A DNA stretch of 19,226 bases from an uncultured Oscillospiraceae bacterium (GCA_910586535.1 CAJUHS010000031.1:1-19226); one strand, 5' to 3'; numbered from the stretch's first letter, positions 7,028 to 14,180 are shown. A program made the numbers and translations. The notes: a model not told the origin generated them from the letters alone.

Positions 7028-8506
7028 TTATCCAACATCTTCCTTTTTGTCATCCTTGCGGGGATCGGGTTTGTGCTTGAACATAAAATCGCCTATTATA
7101 TTTGAATTTCGGGAACGGCTTTCCTCCAGCGCGTGAGCATACACTTTTTCGGTGGTTTGGGGACTTGTATGTCCTAAGTATTTGGCAACCGAAGCAGGGT
7201 CAACACCGCCGAATATAAGCGCACTTGCCGCGCTGTGCCTCAGTGAGTGAGGGTTGATATGTTCCAAACCGTTCTTGTCGCATATGAGCTTCAGCCACTT
7301 GTTAGCCGTATCGGGCGCGTGGGGATAGCCTATATTCTTTGACTGGGAGAACAGGAAGTCCGCCGTAAAATCTCTATGCCTGCCGCTGCCGTCCGATATG
7401 CTTACGGTTTTCGGGAAAGCTGTACCAACGCTATCGCGAAAATCGTCCCACTCTTTTTTGTACTCTTTCAGCAGCTCCATTAACTCGGACGGAAGTCTGA
7501 TAAACCGCTGACTGGTCTTGTTCTTTGGCGTATCAATGTATATTCCCGAAGCGGGACGGTAATAGACAGCTTGACGTATTTCGATTTGGTTAAATGTGAA
7601 ATTCACATCAGACCATTGCAGACCCAGCAGCTCCCCGCGCCTTGCGCCCGTTGCTACTGCGAGGAACACGAATACCTTTACTTCCATAGTTTCACGTTCG
7701 GCGGCTGTGAGGAGTGTGCCGATCTCCTCCGACTCTAAGTATCGGGGGGCAGATATTTCAACCTTTGGCAGACGTACCCGCTCCGCAGGATTGGAGGTTA
7801 TAAGACCGTCCTTTAAAGCTTCCGACAGTACCATACTGACAAGGCTGTGTACCTTGTGAAGCTGTGAGGCACTTAACGCCCGCTTGTCGCTTTCGCAGAC
7901 GTTGAACAGACTTGAAACAGGCATATACAAAGCCTCCGAAATCCTTGCCGCCGTCTGCTGTGAAACGCTTTTGCCGTTTATCGCGGCGTTTAATGTGGTT
8001 ATGGCAATGCCGTACTTTTGCGAAAACTGCGTTTTATTGGGTACTGCTCCAAGCTTCAGCAGGTTAGTCTTGGCTTTAAGTCGGTACTTTGTATCGGAAA
8101 TCGAGGGCTTGTCGAGCAGGTTTCTATACAGATTATTTAGGGTGTTTGCGTTGACAAGCGAGATCGGAACGCCGTCAATATCGTGCAGGAGCGGGTAAAG
8201 GGAGCGGTAGAAGTTCGCGGTGCTTATCTTTATAAGACCGTCCCGCTGTTTATCGTCCACGAGCTTGCGGCAGTACGTCCCGAACAGAACGCGCTGTTCG
8301 GCAACTTCGCCCGACAGGCATTTCGACTCATAATCGGCGGCAAACTTATTCAGAGCCTTTTTATTAGCCGACTCCGTTCGTTTGGGGTCGGCTTTCCACG
8401 TTGTTTGGAAAATGCGCTGTTTGCCCTCCGAGTCGCGTCCTGCGAATACACGGATACGGTAAACGGTTGAGCCGTCTTTATTGGTTCGTTGGGTTATGGC
8501 TGCCAT
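7028..8506 (-). CDS. int: Tyrosine integrase with an internal Cro/CI-type HTH domain
   Basis: Site-specific recombinase that integrates and, with an excisionase, excises the element at tRNA-Arg. The N-terminal arm-binding domain is about residues 1-60. The catalytic domain (about 255-465) shows the full set: R289 (ATGARRGEL), K330 (TPKNKTSQR), H420 and R423 (HSLRH), H446 (YLGH) and nucleophile Y456 (EKVYAHA). At 492 residues it is about 90-100 longer than Tn916-type integrases. The excess lies in the core-binding domain at about 155-203, where NKTQFSQKYGIAITTLNAAI and VSQQTAARISEALYMPVSSL read as an XRE-type helix-turn-helix. ATG 8506 follows GGAAGGAAGG, 21 bases after the repressor stop, so the two are probably one leftward transcript. 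Confidence 0.95.
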   Translation of the reverse strand: MAAITQRTNKDGSTVYRIRVFAGRDSEGKQRIFQTTWKADPKRTESANKKALNKFAADYESKCLSGEVAEQRVLFGTYCRKLVDDKQRDGLIKISTANFYRSLYPLLHDIDGVPISLVNANTLNNLYRNLLDKPSISDTKYRLKAKTNLLKLGAVPNKTQFSQKYGIAITTLNAAINGKSVSQQTAARISEALYMPVSSLFNVCESDKRALSASQLHKVHSLVSMVLSEALKDGLITSNPAERVRLPKVEISAPRYLESEEIGTLLTAAERETMEVKVFVFLAVATGARRGELLGLQWSDVNFTFNQIEIRQAVYYRPASGIYIDTPKNKTSQRFIRLPSELMELLKEYKKEWDDFRDSVGTAFPKTVSISDGSGRHRDFTADFLFSQSKNIGYPHAPDTANKWLKLICDKNGLEHINPHSLRHSAASALIFGGVDPASVAKYLGHTSPQTTEKVYAHALEESRSRNSNIIGDFMFKHKPDPRKDDKKEDVG

Positions 8507-8527
8507 TGCTTATACCTTCCTTCCAAG

Positions 8528-9232
8528 TCAATATTCAAAATTACCTTTATCATATTCAGCAATTATTTGATTATATTCTTGTTCAGTTATTCGGTTTTTC
8601 CTTAGTAATCCTTCTGCGAAGCCGTACATTTTTTGACGAAATAAGTATTCCTGTCTTTCATCAACAGTTTTGTATTTTTTAAGGAATTTATCTTTCATTC
8701 TGGACGATATTTCGGAAATGTTTTTTTCAATTCCATAATCATTTAAATCACTTGTCTTTATTTCTATTCGCGCATTACCTACATCAACAGTTTTAGTTAA
8801 ATTATTATCGGTACACATTTTTGCCTCCAACAAAGCTAAAAAATATTCAAAGTCTACATCTTCAATCAGTACCGAAAGAGTATCACTGTTAGCAGTGACT
8901 TTATTTCGCATACTTATTTTGTGTAACTTTTCTACAGCTTCTTTAGAAAGTGTGATATATTCAGTAACGGTAATTACAACAGGGTCATCTGTGGGTTCTC
9001 CTTGAAGTCCGAGCAGATAATCAGTGGAAACGTGGAAGTATTTCGCCATTTTAACAAGTGCACTTATTGGACATTCGGAAGTTGCATATCTATAATTATT
9101 AAATGTATTATACGGTATATCCATTTGTTGAGCCTGTTTTTTGTCTGATAGTTTGTAGTCAATATCTCTTTTTCTCTCCATTAAATCATTTAATCGCTCA
9201 GCCAAAATTTGCTTTATTTCATTTTTTGCCAT
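8528..9232 (-). CDS. CI-like phage repressor (XRE family)
   Basis: A 234-residue regulator with an N-terminal Cro/CI helix-turn-helix (about residues 15-75: KKQAQQMDIPYNTFNNYRYA, then ISALVKMAKYFHVSTDYLLG). A long C-terminal region (about 90-234), probably for oligomerisation, shows no LexA-type Ser-Lys protease signature that I can recognise. It is the leftmost gene of the divergent switch and probably keeps the rightward early operon off, as Stl or CI does. The A+T-rich codon use differs from the flagellar genes. The absence of a visible autoprotease fits induction by an antirepressor, and the element carries an AntA/AntB-type gene. Its likely promoter is TTGACA-17-TATACT at 9396-9373. Confidence 0.85.
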   Translation of the reverse strand: MAKNEIKQILAERLNDLMERKRDIDYKLSDKKQAQQMDIPYNTFNNYRYATSECPISALVKMAKYFHVSTDYLLGLQGEPTDDPVVITVTEYITLSKEAVEKLHKISMRNKVTANSDTLSVLIEDVDFEYFLALLEAKMCTDNNLTKTVDVGNARIEIKTSDLNDYGIEKNISEISSRMKDKFLKKYKTVDERQEYLFRQKMYGFAEGLLRKNRITEQEYNQIIAEYDKGNFEY

Positions 9233-9431
9233 TTAGCCGCCTCCATTGTCACATTTAACAATATAAATCTATATAATCATCAGATTTAGTCAGATTACAA
9301 ATTTTTCGTAATTTATAATTTTTTATGTTATACTTAAATCAGATAACAGCAATAACAACATTGTCTGATTTAAGTATACGTTATTTTATTGCTGTTGTCA
9401 AGACCTTTTTAAATTTTTTGGAGGTGTGTTC
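9233..9431. promoter_or_regulatory. Divergent switch region with interleaved inverted repeats
   Basis: Two inverted repeats interlock. A: TATACTTAAATCAGA (9329-9343) with its perfect complement at 9364-9378. B: AACAGCAATAA (9345-9355) with its perfect complement at 9386-9396. The leftward promoter is TTGACA (9401-9396, - strand), 17 bases, TATACT (9378-9373). The other A arm carries TATACT at 9329-9334 in the rightward direction, with a weak TTCGTA box 18 bases upstream. Both -10 boxes thus lie inside identical operator-like arms, which fits mutually exclusive transcription. Related words (TCAGATTTAG, TCAGATTA) occur at 9280-9297, before the repressor gene. Confidence 0.7.
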
Positions 9432-9629
9432 ATGATTGGATCAGAAGTCAAGAAGCTTGTACTCGACAGCGGGTTAAAATTATGGCAGGTCGCAGAGCGA
9501 TGGGGACTTACCGACGGTAATTTTAGTCGTCGATTGAGAAAGCCATTTAACGAGAGTGAGGTCGAAAGGATTAAAGAAATTATCGTTGATATAAAGTTAG
9601 AACAGGCAGGTGCTGACAATGAGCAATAA
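9432..9629 (+). CDS. Small HTH DNA-binding protein (early regulator)
   Basis: A 65-residue protein starting at ATG 9432, seven bases after GGAGG. The upstream in-frame GTG at 9426 overlaps the ribosome binding site and is rejected as start. The sequence LKLWQVAERWGLTDGNFSRR has the helix-turn-helix pattern of small XRE-like phage proteins, followed by a basic/acidic helix (SEVERIKEIIVDIK). As the first gene of the rightward operon it occupies the place of Cro in phages or Str in satellites and may repress the leftward promoter. It overlaps the next gene by 11 bases. Confidence 0.7.
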   Translation: MIGSEVKKLVLDSGLKLWQVAERWGLTDGNFSRRLRKPFNESEVERIKEIIVDIKLEQAGADNEQ

Positions 9630-9822
9630 GCAGTCCGTTTACGTCCCTATCGTATGGACGTTTGAACAGGCAGAGATTGAAACGGGGCTAAAAAGGTTCA
9701 CCCTAACCAATCTTGTCAAATCGGGAAAGGTTAAGTACATTCGTGTCGGAGCAGGTAAGCGAGGCAAAATATTAATCAACGCCCAATCGCTTTGTGACTA
9801 TATGCAGGGGGTGTCAGAATGA
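9619..9822 (+). CDS. Excisionase-like MerR/Xis-family HTH protein
   Basis: A 67-residue protein starting at ATG 9619, six bases after AGGTG; the GTG at 9610 is possible but lacks a ribosome binding site. The arrangement WTFEQAEIETGLKRFTLTNL, then KSGKVKYIRVGAGKRGKILI and SLCDYMQ, is the winged-helix excisionase pattern: an N-terminal helix-turn-helix, a basic wing with an R-x-G step, and a C-terminal helix. Such proteins bend DNA at the att arms and turn the integrase toward excision. It overlaps both neighbours. It may instead be a plain transcription factor, since AlpA/Xis-type folds serve both roles. Confidence 0.65.
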   Translation: MSNKQSVYVPIVWTFEQAEIETGLKRFTLTNLVKSGKVKYIRVGAGKRGKILINAQSLCDYMQGVSE

Positions 9823-10124
9823 AAAATGTTCTTGACTTTATACCGTTAGGGCGAAATCACGCTATCTCTATGAGTGAGCTTGCAAAGCGCATGGAAACTG
9901 ACCAACGGACAGCACGCAAAATGGTGTTTGCGGCAAGGCAGCGAGGGGCGGTCATTTGCTCGACGTGCGGAGAAAATACAAGCGGATATTATCGCCCAAA
10001 CACAGTAGATGAAATCCGCCCTTATATAGCTATGCAGCAAAGCCGCATTCGCAGTGCAAAAATCGCGTTACGTTCTGCGGAAAATTTCGTTGCAGGGGCA
10101 AAGGCAGGTGGGAACAATGGCTGA
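9819..10124 (+). CDS. Winged-helix protein of the early operon
   Basis: A 101-residue protein starting at ATG 9819, in a 4-base ATGA overlap with the previous gene and with GGGGGTG upstream. Residues 10-60 (ISMSELAKRMETDQRTARKM then FAARQRGAVICSTCGEN) follow a winged-helix pattern as found in small phage regulators, with a CxxC pair in the wing that may be chance. The C-terminal 30 residues form a positively charged helix (QQSRIRSAKIALRSAENFV). The function is unknown. Between an excisionase-like gene and the replication genes, it may be a regulator or replication accessory protein. Confidence 0.65.
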   Translation: MKNVLDFIPLGRNHAISMSELAKRMETDQRTARKMVFAARQRGAVICSTCGENTSGYYRPNTVDEIRPYIAMQQSRIRSAKIALRSAENFVAGAKAGGNNG

Positions 10125-10857
10125 ACGGCGTATGTTTGCAAAGGCACTGATTGATAGTGATTTATTTTTAGACTTGCCATTGTCCGCGCAAGCTCTGTAC
10201 TTCCACCTTTCACTTCGTGCAGATGATGACGGATTTGTCGGAAATCCGCGAAAAATTCAGCGTATGGTAGGCGGTAGCGATGATGATATGAAGCTTCTCG
10301 TTTTAAAACAGTTTATACTTGTTTTTGAGAGCGGAGTTATAGTTATTCGGCATTGGCGATTGCATAATTATATTCGCAACGATCGCTACAAGGAAACAAT
10401 TTATACAGAGGAAAAATCGCAAATTTCTGTTGGAAAAGATAATCTGTATACCGTTGGTATACCAGGTGACAACCAAGTGGTAGACAATCTGGCAACCCAG
10501 TATAGGATAGTAGAGGATAGGGAAGAGTTAGGAGAGGACAGGGGAGAGAGTACGCCCTCTCCCCCGCCTAAAAAATCCCCTCCGAAAGCAGAACGGCATA
10601 AACACGGCGAATATAATCACGTTTTACTTACCGACGAACAGCTTAAAAAGCTTAACGAGGATTTCGGCAATGATACAGTAGCTTTGTATATCCGAAAGGT
10701 TGACGAGTATTGCCAGCAAACGGGCAAGACTTACAAGGATTATAACCTAACAATCAGAAACTGGATAGGAAAGGACGGTAAGTTCAATGGAAATAGCAAC
10801 CACAAGGACATTGGTGCAGCAGATGCTGAACGCTCCAAATACGCGACCGAGTTTTGA
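10117..10857 (+). CDS. Phage replisome organizer / DnaD-like replication initiator
   Basis: A 246-residue protein starting at ATG 10117 (AERRMFAK...), preceded by AGGTGGG and overlapping the previous stop; the frame is open further upstream, but that sequence overlaps the preceding gene. The N-terminal domain (about 1-105) has the replisome-organizer winged-helix pattern: MFAKALIDSDLFLDLPLSAQ, LYFHLSLRADDDGFV and HWRLHNYIRNDRY. A charged, proline-rich linker follows (about 145-175), then a short DnaD-like C-terminal helix bundle ending DYNLTIRNWIGKDGKF. These proteins bind the replication origin, which may lie in this gene or its linker, and recruit the helicase loader. It overlaps the start of the DnaC-like gene. 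Confidence 0.8.
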   Translation: MAERRMFAKALIDSDLFLDLPLSAQALYFHLSLRADDDGFVGNPRKIQRMVGGSDDDMKLLVLKQFILVFESGVIVIRHWRLHNYIRNDRYKETIYTEEKSQISVGKDNLYTVGIPGDNQVVDNLATQYRIVEDREELGEDRGESTPSPPPKKSPPKAERHKHGEYNHVLLTDEQLKKLNEDFGNDTVALYIRKVDEYCQQTGKTYKDYNLTIRNWIGKDGKFNGNSNHKDIGAADAERSKYATEF

Positions 10858-11587
10858 TTTCGACCGCGCATATTATGAAAACCGTTGTCGGGTAATGAAC
10901 GAGGCTGCAGGCAACCTGGACGACGGCTATAACTGCGAACGTTGCCGAAATAAAGGCGTTTTGTACACAATGGCTGACGACGGCGAAATCCTTTCGTTAA
11001 ATTGCCCCGATTGCTATAATGTCCGTACAAGCTTGCGGCTGCTCAAAAGTAGCGGTTTGGAGGACAAGACCTTTGAAAATTTCATTGTCAAAGCAGATTG
11101 GCAAGGCGGGCTGCTGAGTACCGTCAAGGAATTTGCCGCCGATACAAGCGGGAAGTGGCTGTTTATCGGCGGACAAAGCGGGTGCGGCAAGACTCATTTA
11201 TGCACCGCCGCGCTTCGGGAGATAATTTTCACTCAAAACAAGTCCGTGAGGATTTTGAAGTGGGTCGAGGGGGCAAGGTCGCTTAAAGCTTCTGTCAATG
11301 ACAGCGGCTATGCGAACGCGGCGGACGTTTACAAGGGCGCGGAGGTTCTCTACATAGACGATCTGTTTAAAGGGGGCGGCAATTCCGTATCCAACGCGGA
11401 TTTGCGGTTAGCGTTTGAATTATTGGACTATCGTTACCTTAAAGGGCTTACAACGGTTATTTCAAGCGAATTTTCGTTTGATAATATCCTCCGTGCAGAT
11501 GAAGCTATCGCGGGGCGAATACGCGAAAAAGCAGGCAAGTACCTGCTCCACGTGAAAAAGGATAGCAATAAAAATCAGAGACTTTAG
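10787..11587 (+). CDS. DnaC/DnaI-like helicase loader ATPase
   Basis: A 266-residue AAA+ ATPase that loads the replicative helicase onto the element's origin. An N-terminal four-cysteine zinc site (C50, C53, C73, C76) precedes the ATPase domain. Walker A is GGQSGCGKT (128-136), Walker B VLYIDDL (187-193), sensor I about TTVISSE (222-228), and an arginine-finger candidate is R244 (AGRIREK). The layout matches phage DnaC/IstB-type loaders in length and order. It overlaps the end of the replisome organizer by 71 bases in another frame, a sign of tight coupling. Together the two could give the element autonomous replication after excision. Confidence 0.9.
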   Translation: MEIATTRTLVQQMLNAPNTRPSFDFDRAYYENRCRVMNEAAGNLDDGYNCERCRNKGVLYTMADDGEILSLNCPDCYNVRTSLRLLKSSGLEDKTFENFIVKADWQGGLLSTVKEFAADTSGKWLFIGGQSGCGKTHLCTAALREIIFTQNKSVRILKWVEGARSLKASVNDSGYANAADVYKGAEVLYIDDLFKGGGNSVSNADLRLAFELLDYRYLKGLTTVISSEFSFDNILRADEAIAGRIREKAGKYLLHVKKDSNKNQRL

Positions 11588-11601
11588 GGAGGTATTTTGA
11601 A

Positions 11602-12063
11602 ATGCATATAAGTGAAGTAAGTTTCGCAGAGATAGACGGCATAAGCTTTCAGATACCATATCCCCCCGCACATCACGGACGAATTATGATGTTGGGAGAG
11701 TTCCCAAAGCTGCTGCCGAATGAGGAATACGAACGGTATGCAAAGGCGGCAATTCCGTTTTTGAAAGCAAATTTTGAAAAGTGCGGTGCGATAAATTATC
11801 CCGTAAATCTCAAATGCGTTTTTTATGTCAATAAACAGCACAAGGGTACGTTTTCGGGGTACTTGCAAGCTGTTCAGGACGTTCTTGTTGAGGCGGGTAT
11901 ACTGGAGGACGATAACGGTAACGTTGTCGCTTCTGTAAACGGGAGCGAAGTTTTGTACGACAAGGAAAATCCGAGAACGGAAGTCACAATAATGCGAAAA
12001 TCAAACGATAACGGACAATTAGTGTCAAAACCCGAACAGATGAAAGGAGATATTTTACTATGA
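11602..12063 (+). CDS. RusA-like Holliday junction resolvase homologue, altered active site
   Basis: A 153-residue protein (ATG 11602, GGGAGGT upstream). The core matches the RusA fold pattern: INYPVNLKCVFYVN, a helix GYLQAVQDVLVEAGILEDD, and a closing strand PRTEVTIM. E. coli RusA needs D70, D72, K76 and D91; the family helix begins RDLDNxxKAxxDAL. Here the aligned positions read T83, S85 and Q89, and only the later acidic pair (D103-D104) is kept. If my alignment is right, the protein may bind branched DNA but not cut it by the usual two-metal mechanism. It is the next gene after the helicase loader and overlaps the antirepressor start (ATGA). Confidence 0.7.
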   Translation: MHISEVSFAEIDGISFQIPYPPAHHGRIMMLGEFPKLLPNEEYERYAKAAIPFLKANFEKCGAINYPVNLKCVFYVNKQHKGTFSGYLQAVQDVLVEAGILEDDNGNVVASVNGSEVLYDKENPRTEVTIMRKSNDNGQLVSKPEQMKGDILL

Positions 12064-12758
12064 CTGAATTAATTAAAATCAACTACGATAACGATCGTCC
12101 CACCGTTCTTGGTAGGGATTTGCACAAAGCGTTAGAGGTCAAGGAGAAATATGCCGACTGGTTCAAAAGAATGTGCGAGTACGGCTTTGTCGAAAACGTT
12201 GATTATGTGATTTTTTCCGAAATCTCGGAAAAACTTATCAAAGTCGGCAGACCTAACACCGACCACCAACTTACAATCGAAATGGCAAAGGAAATCTGTA
12301 TGATACAGCGTTCCGAAAAAGGAAAACAATGCCGCCAATACTTCATAGCTGTTGAGGAGCAGTTCAATAACCCGCAGGCTATTATGGCAAGAGCGTTGAG
12401 AGTTGCCGACGAGGAACTGAAACGTCTGCACATCACGGTATCACAGCTTACAGTCGATAATCAAATTATGAAGCCGAAAGCGGATTATTTCGACGAGCTT
12501 GTCGACCGCAATCTGCTGACAAATTTTCGGGAGACTGCCAAGCAGCTTGGCTGTAAGGAGAAGAATTTCGTGCAGTTCCTGATCGACAGGAAATACATAT
12601 ACCGCGACAAGCGCGGCAGGCTTATGCCTTACGCAAAAAAGAACGACGGGCTTTTCGAGGTCAAGGAGTGTTTCAACGAAAAAACACAGTGGAGCGGTAC
12701 TCAAACGCTTATAACGCCTAAAGGTCGGGAAACTTTCAGGCTCTTGTATACCGCATAA
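12060..12758 (+). CDS. Phage antirepressor, AntA/AntB plus ANT (KilAC) domains
   Basis: A 232-residue protein in the phage Ant style. The N-terminal AntA/AntB-type domain (about 8-105) includes VLGRDLHKALEVKEKYADWF, the EYGFVENVDYVI segment and LTIEMAKEICMIQRSEKGKQ. A coiled-coil linker (about 110-135) leads to the C-terminal ANT domain (about 140-232: LTNFRETAKQLGCKEKNFVQ, LIDRKYIYRDKRGRLMPYA). Antirepressors bind and inactivate phage repressors. Here it could relieve the element's own CI-like repressor or act on a co-resident phage. ATG 12060 overlaps the RusA-like stop. Confidence 0.9.
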   Translation: MTELIKINYDNDRPTVLGRDLHKALEVKEKYADWFKRMCEYGFVENVDYVIFSEISEKLIKVGRPNTDHQLTIEMAKEICMIQRSEKGKQCRQYFIAVEEQFNNPQAIMARALRVADEELKRLHITVSQLTVDNQIMKPKADYFDELVDRNLLTNFRETAKQLGCKEKNFVQFLIDRKYIYRDKRGRLMPYAKKNDGLFEVKECFNEKTQWSGTQTLITPKGRETFRLLYTA

Positions 12759-12781
12759 TCAAGTGAAAGCGAGGTGCTGTT

Positions 12782-13219
12782 ATGGCGGCAAGGCTTACCG
12801 ACAGGCAGAAAAAGAAAATTATTGCTGATTACATTCAGCTTGAAAGCTATAACGCGGCTGCCAAGATAAACGGAGTTTCCCCGAATACCGTTAAAAATCT
12901 TGTCACAGGAAATGCAGATATTGCACAAAAATGCGAACTAAAAAAAGGGCAGAATACCGCCGAGATACTTGAATATATGGAGCGGCAAAAAAGCGGCGTT
13001 TGCGAAATACTGGACATTTGCCTGAACGAGCTGAAAAAGCCTGAGAAGTACGCCAAAGCACCGCCGCAGCAGATAGCCACCACAATGGCGATACTGATAG
13101 ACAAGTACACCGCCGACTACGGCAAGGCTGCCGATACTCAAAATACGGAGTACGACGCGCTTACCGCCTCTCTTAAAGAGCTTGCGGCGGAACTGGAGCA
13201 GGGGCGCAAGGAACAGTAA
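12782..13219 (+). CDS. Terminase-small-subunit-like HTH protein
   Basis: A 145-residue protein (ATG 12782, GAGGTG upstream). The N-terminal helix-turn-helix (about 5-45: LTDRQKKKIIADYIQLESYN then AAAKINGVSPNTVKNLV) is followed by a helical region (ILEYMERQKSGVCEILDICL) and a charged C-terminus. This is a family common in Firmicutes prophages and resembles the DNA-recognition part of terminase small subunits, so a TerS-like role is plausible. No large subunit is present in the element. In phage satellites an orphan TerS redirects the helper phage's packaging machine to satellite DNA. A transposase-like or plain regulatory HTH protein is the alternative. It ends the early operon. Confidence 0.6.
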   Translation: MAARLTDRQKKKIIADYIQLESYNAAAKINGVSPNTVKNLVTGNADIAQKCELKKGQNTAEILEYMERQKSGVCEILDICLNELKKPEKYAKAPPQQIATTMAILIDKYTADYGKAADTQNTEYDALTASLKELAAELEQGRKEQ

Positions 13220-13221
13220 AA

Positions 13222-13250
13222 ACCCGCTCCGTTGTTTGGGCGGAGCGGGT
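13222..13250. terminator. Terminator between convergent genes
   Basis: ACCCGCTCCG (13222-13231) pairs perfectly with 13241-13250 around a 9-base loop. The - strand side is followed by TTTTT; the + strand side has only ATGTATTTTATT. It serves both the early operon and the leftward Zn-ribbon gene. Confidence 0.75.
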
Positions 13251-13272
13251 ATGTATTTTATTCGGTTGATTG

Positions 13273-13518
13273 CTACATAAGTATTTGGCTTAGCAATTCG
13301 TCCGCCTCCCTTTCCTCTTCCTTTTCTTTTTTTATTCTGTCATCGCGAATATCGTCAAGCAAATCTTGAATACGGCAACGGCAGGTATCACAAATGTCAA
13401 TCACCGTATCATCATTATTTTTAAGTAATGTGTAGTATATTCCTAAAAGACTGTTAATTCTTATTTCACCGCGATATGCAAAAAGTTCTCCGCAAAAGTC
13501 ACATCTAAACGCATTCAT
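13273..13518 (-). CDS. Small Zn-ribbon-like protein of unknown function
   Basis: An 81-residue protein starting at ATG 13518, about 10 bases after AAAGGA. The frame runs further upstream, but that part overlaps a strong promoter on the other strand and has no ribosome binding site. Two CxxC pairs (CDFC near residue 6 and CDTC near residue 47) suggest one zinc site. The C-terminal third is a highly charged helix rich in D, E, K and R (IKKEKEEEREADELL). I do not recognise the family. It lies downstream of the broken HIRAN gene in the same direction. Confidence 0.6.
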   Translation of the reverse strand: MNAFRCDFCGELFAYRGEIRINSLLGIYYTLLKNNDDTVIDICDTCRCRIQDLLDDIRDDRIKKEKEEEREADELLSQILM

Positions 13519-13540
13519 TAAACAACATTTCCTTTCTCTC

Positions 13541-13569
13541 TTGACATTCGGGAGCAGGTCGGTTATAAT
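13541..13569 (+). promoter_or_regulatory. Full-consensus sigma-A promoter
   Basis: TTGACA (13541-13546), 17 bases, TATAAT (13564-13569): all 12 consensus positions match. No protein gene follows on the + strand for more than 600 bases. An inverted repeat (GGGAGCAGGTC 13550-13560; GACCCGCTCCC 13577-13587, one mismatch) flanks the -10 box and start site like an operator. Confidence 0.8.
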
Positions 13570-13575
13570 AATATT

Positions 13576-13642
13576 GACCCGCTCCCATTGTGGACGGTAC
13601 GCCCTTACATTCACTTTGGTCGGAGGATATGTAAGGGCTTTT
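13576..13642 (+). ncRNA. Candidate small RNA of about 67 nt
   Basis: Transcription from the consensus promoter would begin near 13576. GCCCTTACAT (13601-13610) pairs perfectly with 13629-13638 around an 18-base loop and is followed by TTTTCT, a weak intrinsic terminator. The predicted RNA carries no open frame with a ribosome binding site. The loop contains GGAGGAT, a Shine-Dalgarno-like sequence that could be sequestered or titrate a target. Its 5' segment (13577-13590) is complementary to 15630-15643. It ends 2 bases from the 3' end of the leftward HIRAN gene. Confidence 0.5.
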
Positions 13643-13643
13643 C

Positions 13644-14065
13644 TCATACGGTAATGGCAAGAGCCGCGCCGTAACTCACATACGGATTGAAGCCGCCCGT
13701 AACTCTGAAAGCTTTGGTACTCGGTTCGGTGTGCTTGTCCATAAGCGGCGCAAGGACGGCGGCAACGGCTTTCGGGAGATACCCGATAAGAATACCCTGT
13801 TATCCCTCAAAGCGGCGTATACGGCTACTGCGTTGCTGTCGTGGGCGTTGTGCGGTTCTCTTTTCAGCTTGACGGATATGTCCGCAGGATTGACACCTGA
13901 GAGCTTCTCCAGCGCGTCCTGACGGCGGGACGTTCCCTTTACCTTTGTGCGGAGCGCGGTTGCCTTGACGATTATCCACGCTTTGACCGTTGCTATCGAG
14001 CGGGTCAGTCCCTGCTTCACAAGGCGGTTCGCTATTGTCATTACTTTTGACCTTGTTTTGTTCAT
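13644..14065 (-). pseudogene. HIRAN-domain protein gene, broken by a -1 frameshift
   Basis: Translation starts at ATG 14065, six bases after GGAGGT. It reads a basic N-terminus (NKTRSKVMTIANRLVKQGLT) and the first half of a HIRAN domain (TKVKGTSRRQDALEKL, then VKLKREPHNAHDSNAVAVYA). Near 13790-13800 the frame drifts into nonsense (SGISRKPLPP) ending at 13676. The -1 frame picks up the second half of the domain at once (IGYLPKAVAAVLAPLMDKH, then a 30-residue tail ending ALAITV) and stops at TGA 13646-13644. The intact product would be about 140 residues. HIRAN domains bind DNA ends or stalled forks. No X-XXY-YYZ slippery site is visible, so mutation or a sequence error is more likely than programmed shifting. 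Confidence 0.85.
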
Positions 14066-14133
14066 TTGGTTTACCTCCTGTTTTATTATCGGGTTCGGGA
14101 GCGGGTGTACCACTTTCCTTATCCTGTGATTAT

Positions 14134-14162
14134 ATTATAACACAAGTATTAGTGATAATCAA
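14134..14162 (-). promoter_or_regulatory. Promoter of the HIRAN gene
   Basis: On the - strand, TTGATT (14162-14157), 17 bases, TATAAT (14139-14134). It gives a predicted start near 14127 and a leader of about 60 bases. Confidence 0.65.
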
Positions 14163-14180
14163 TAGGCAATATCCCTAATC

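Noticed and set aside
13687..14178. Several + strand frames of about 60 codons opposite the HIRAN gene
   Set aside because: They mirror the HIRAN codons on the other strand and lack ribosome binding sites.
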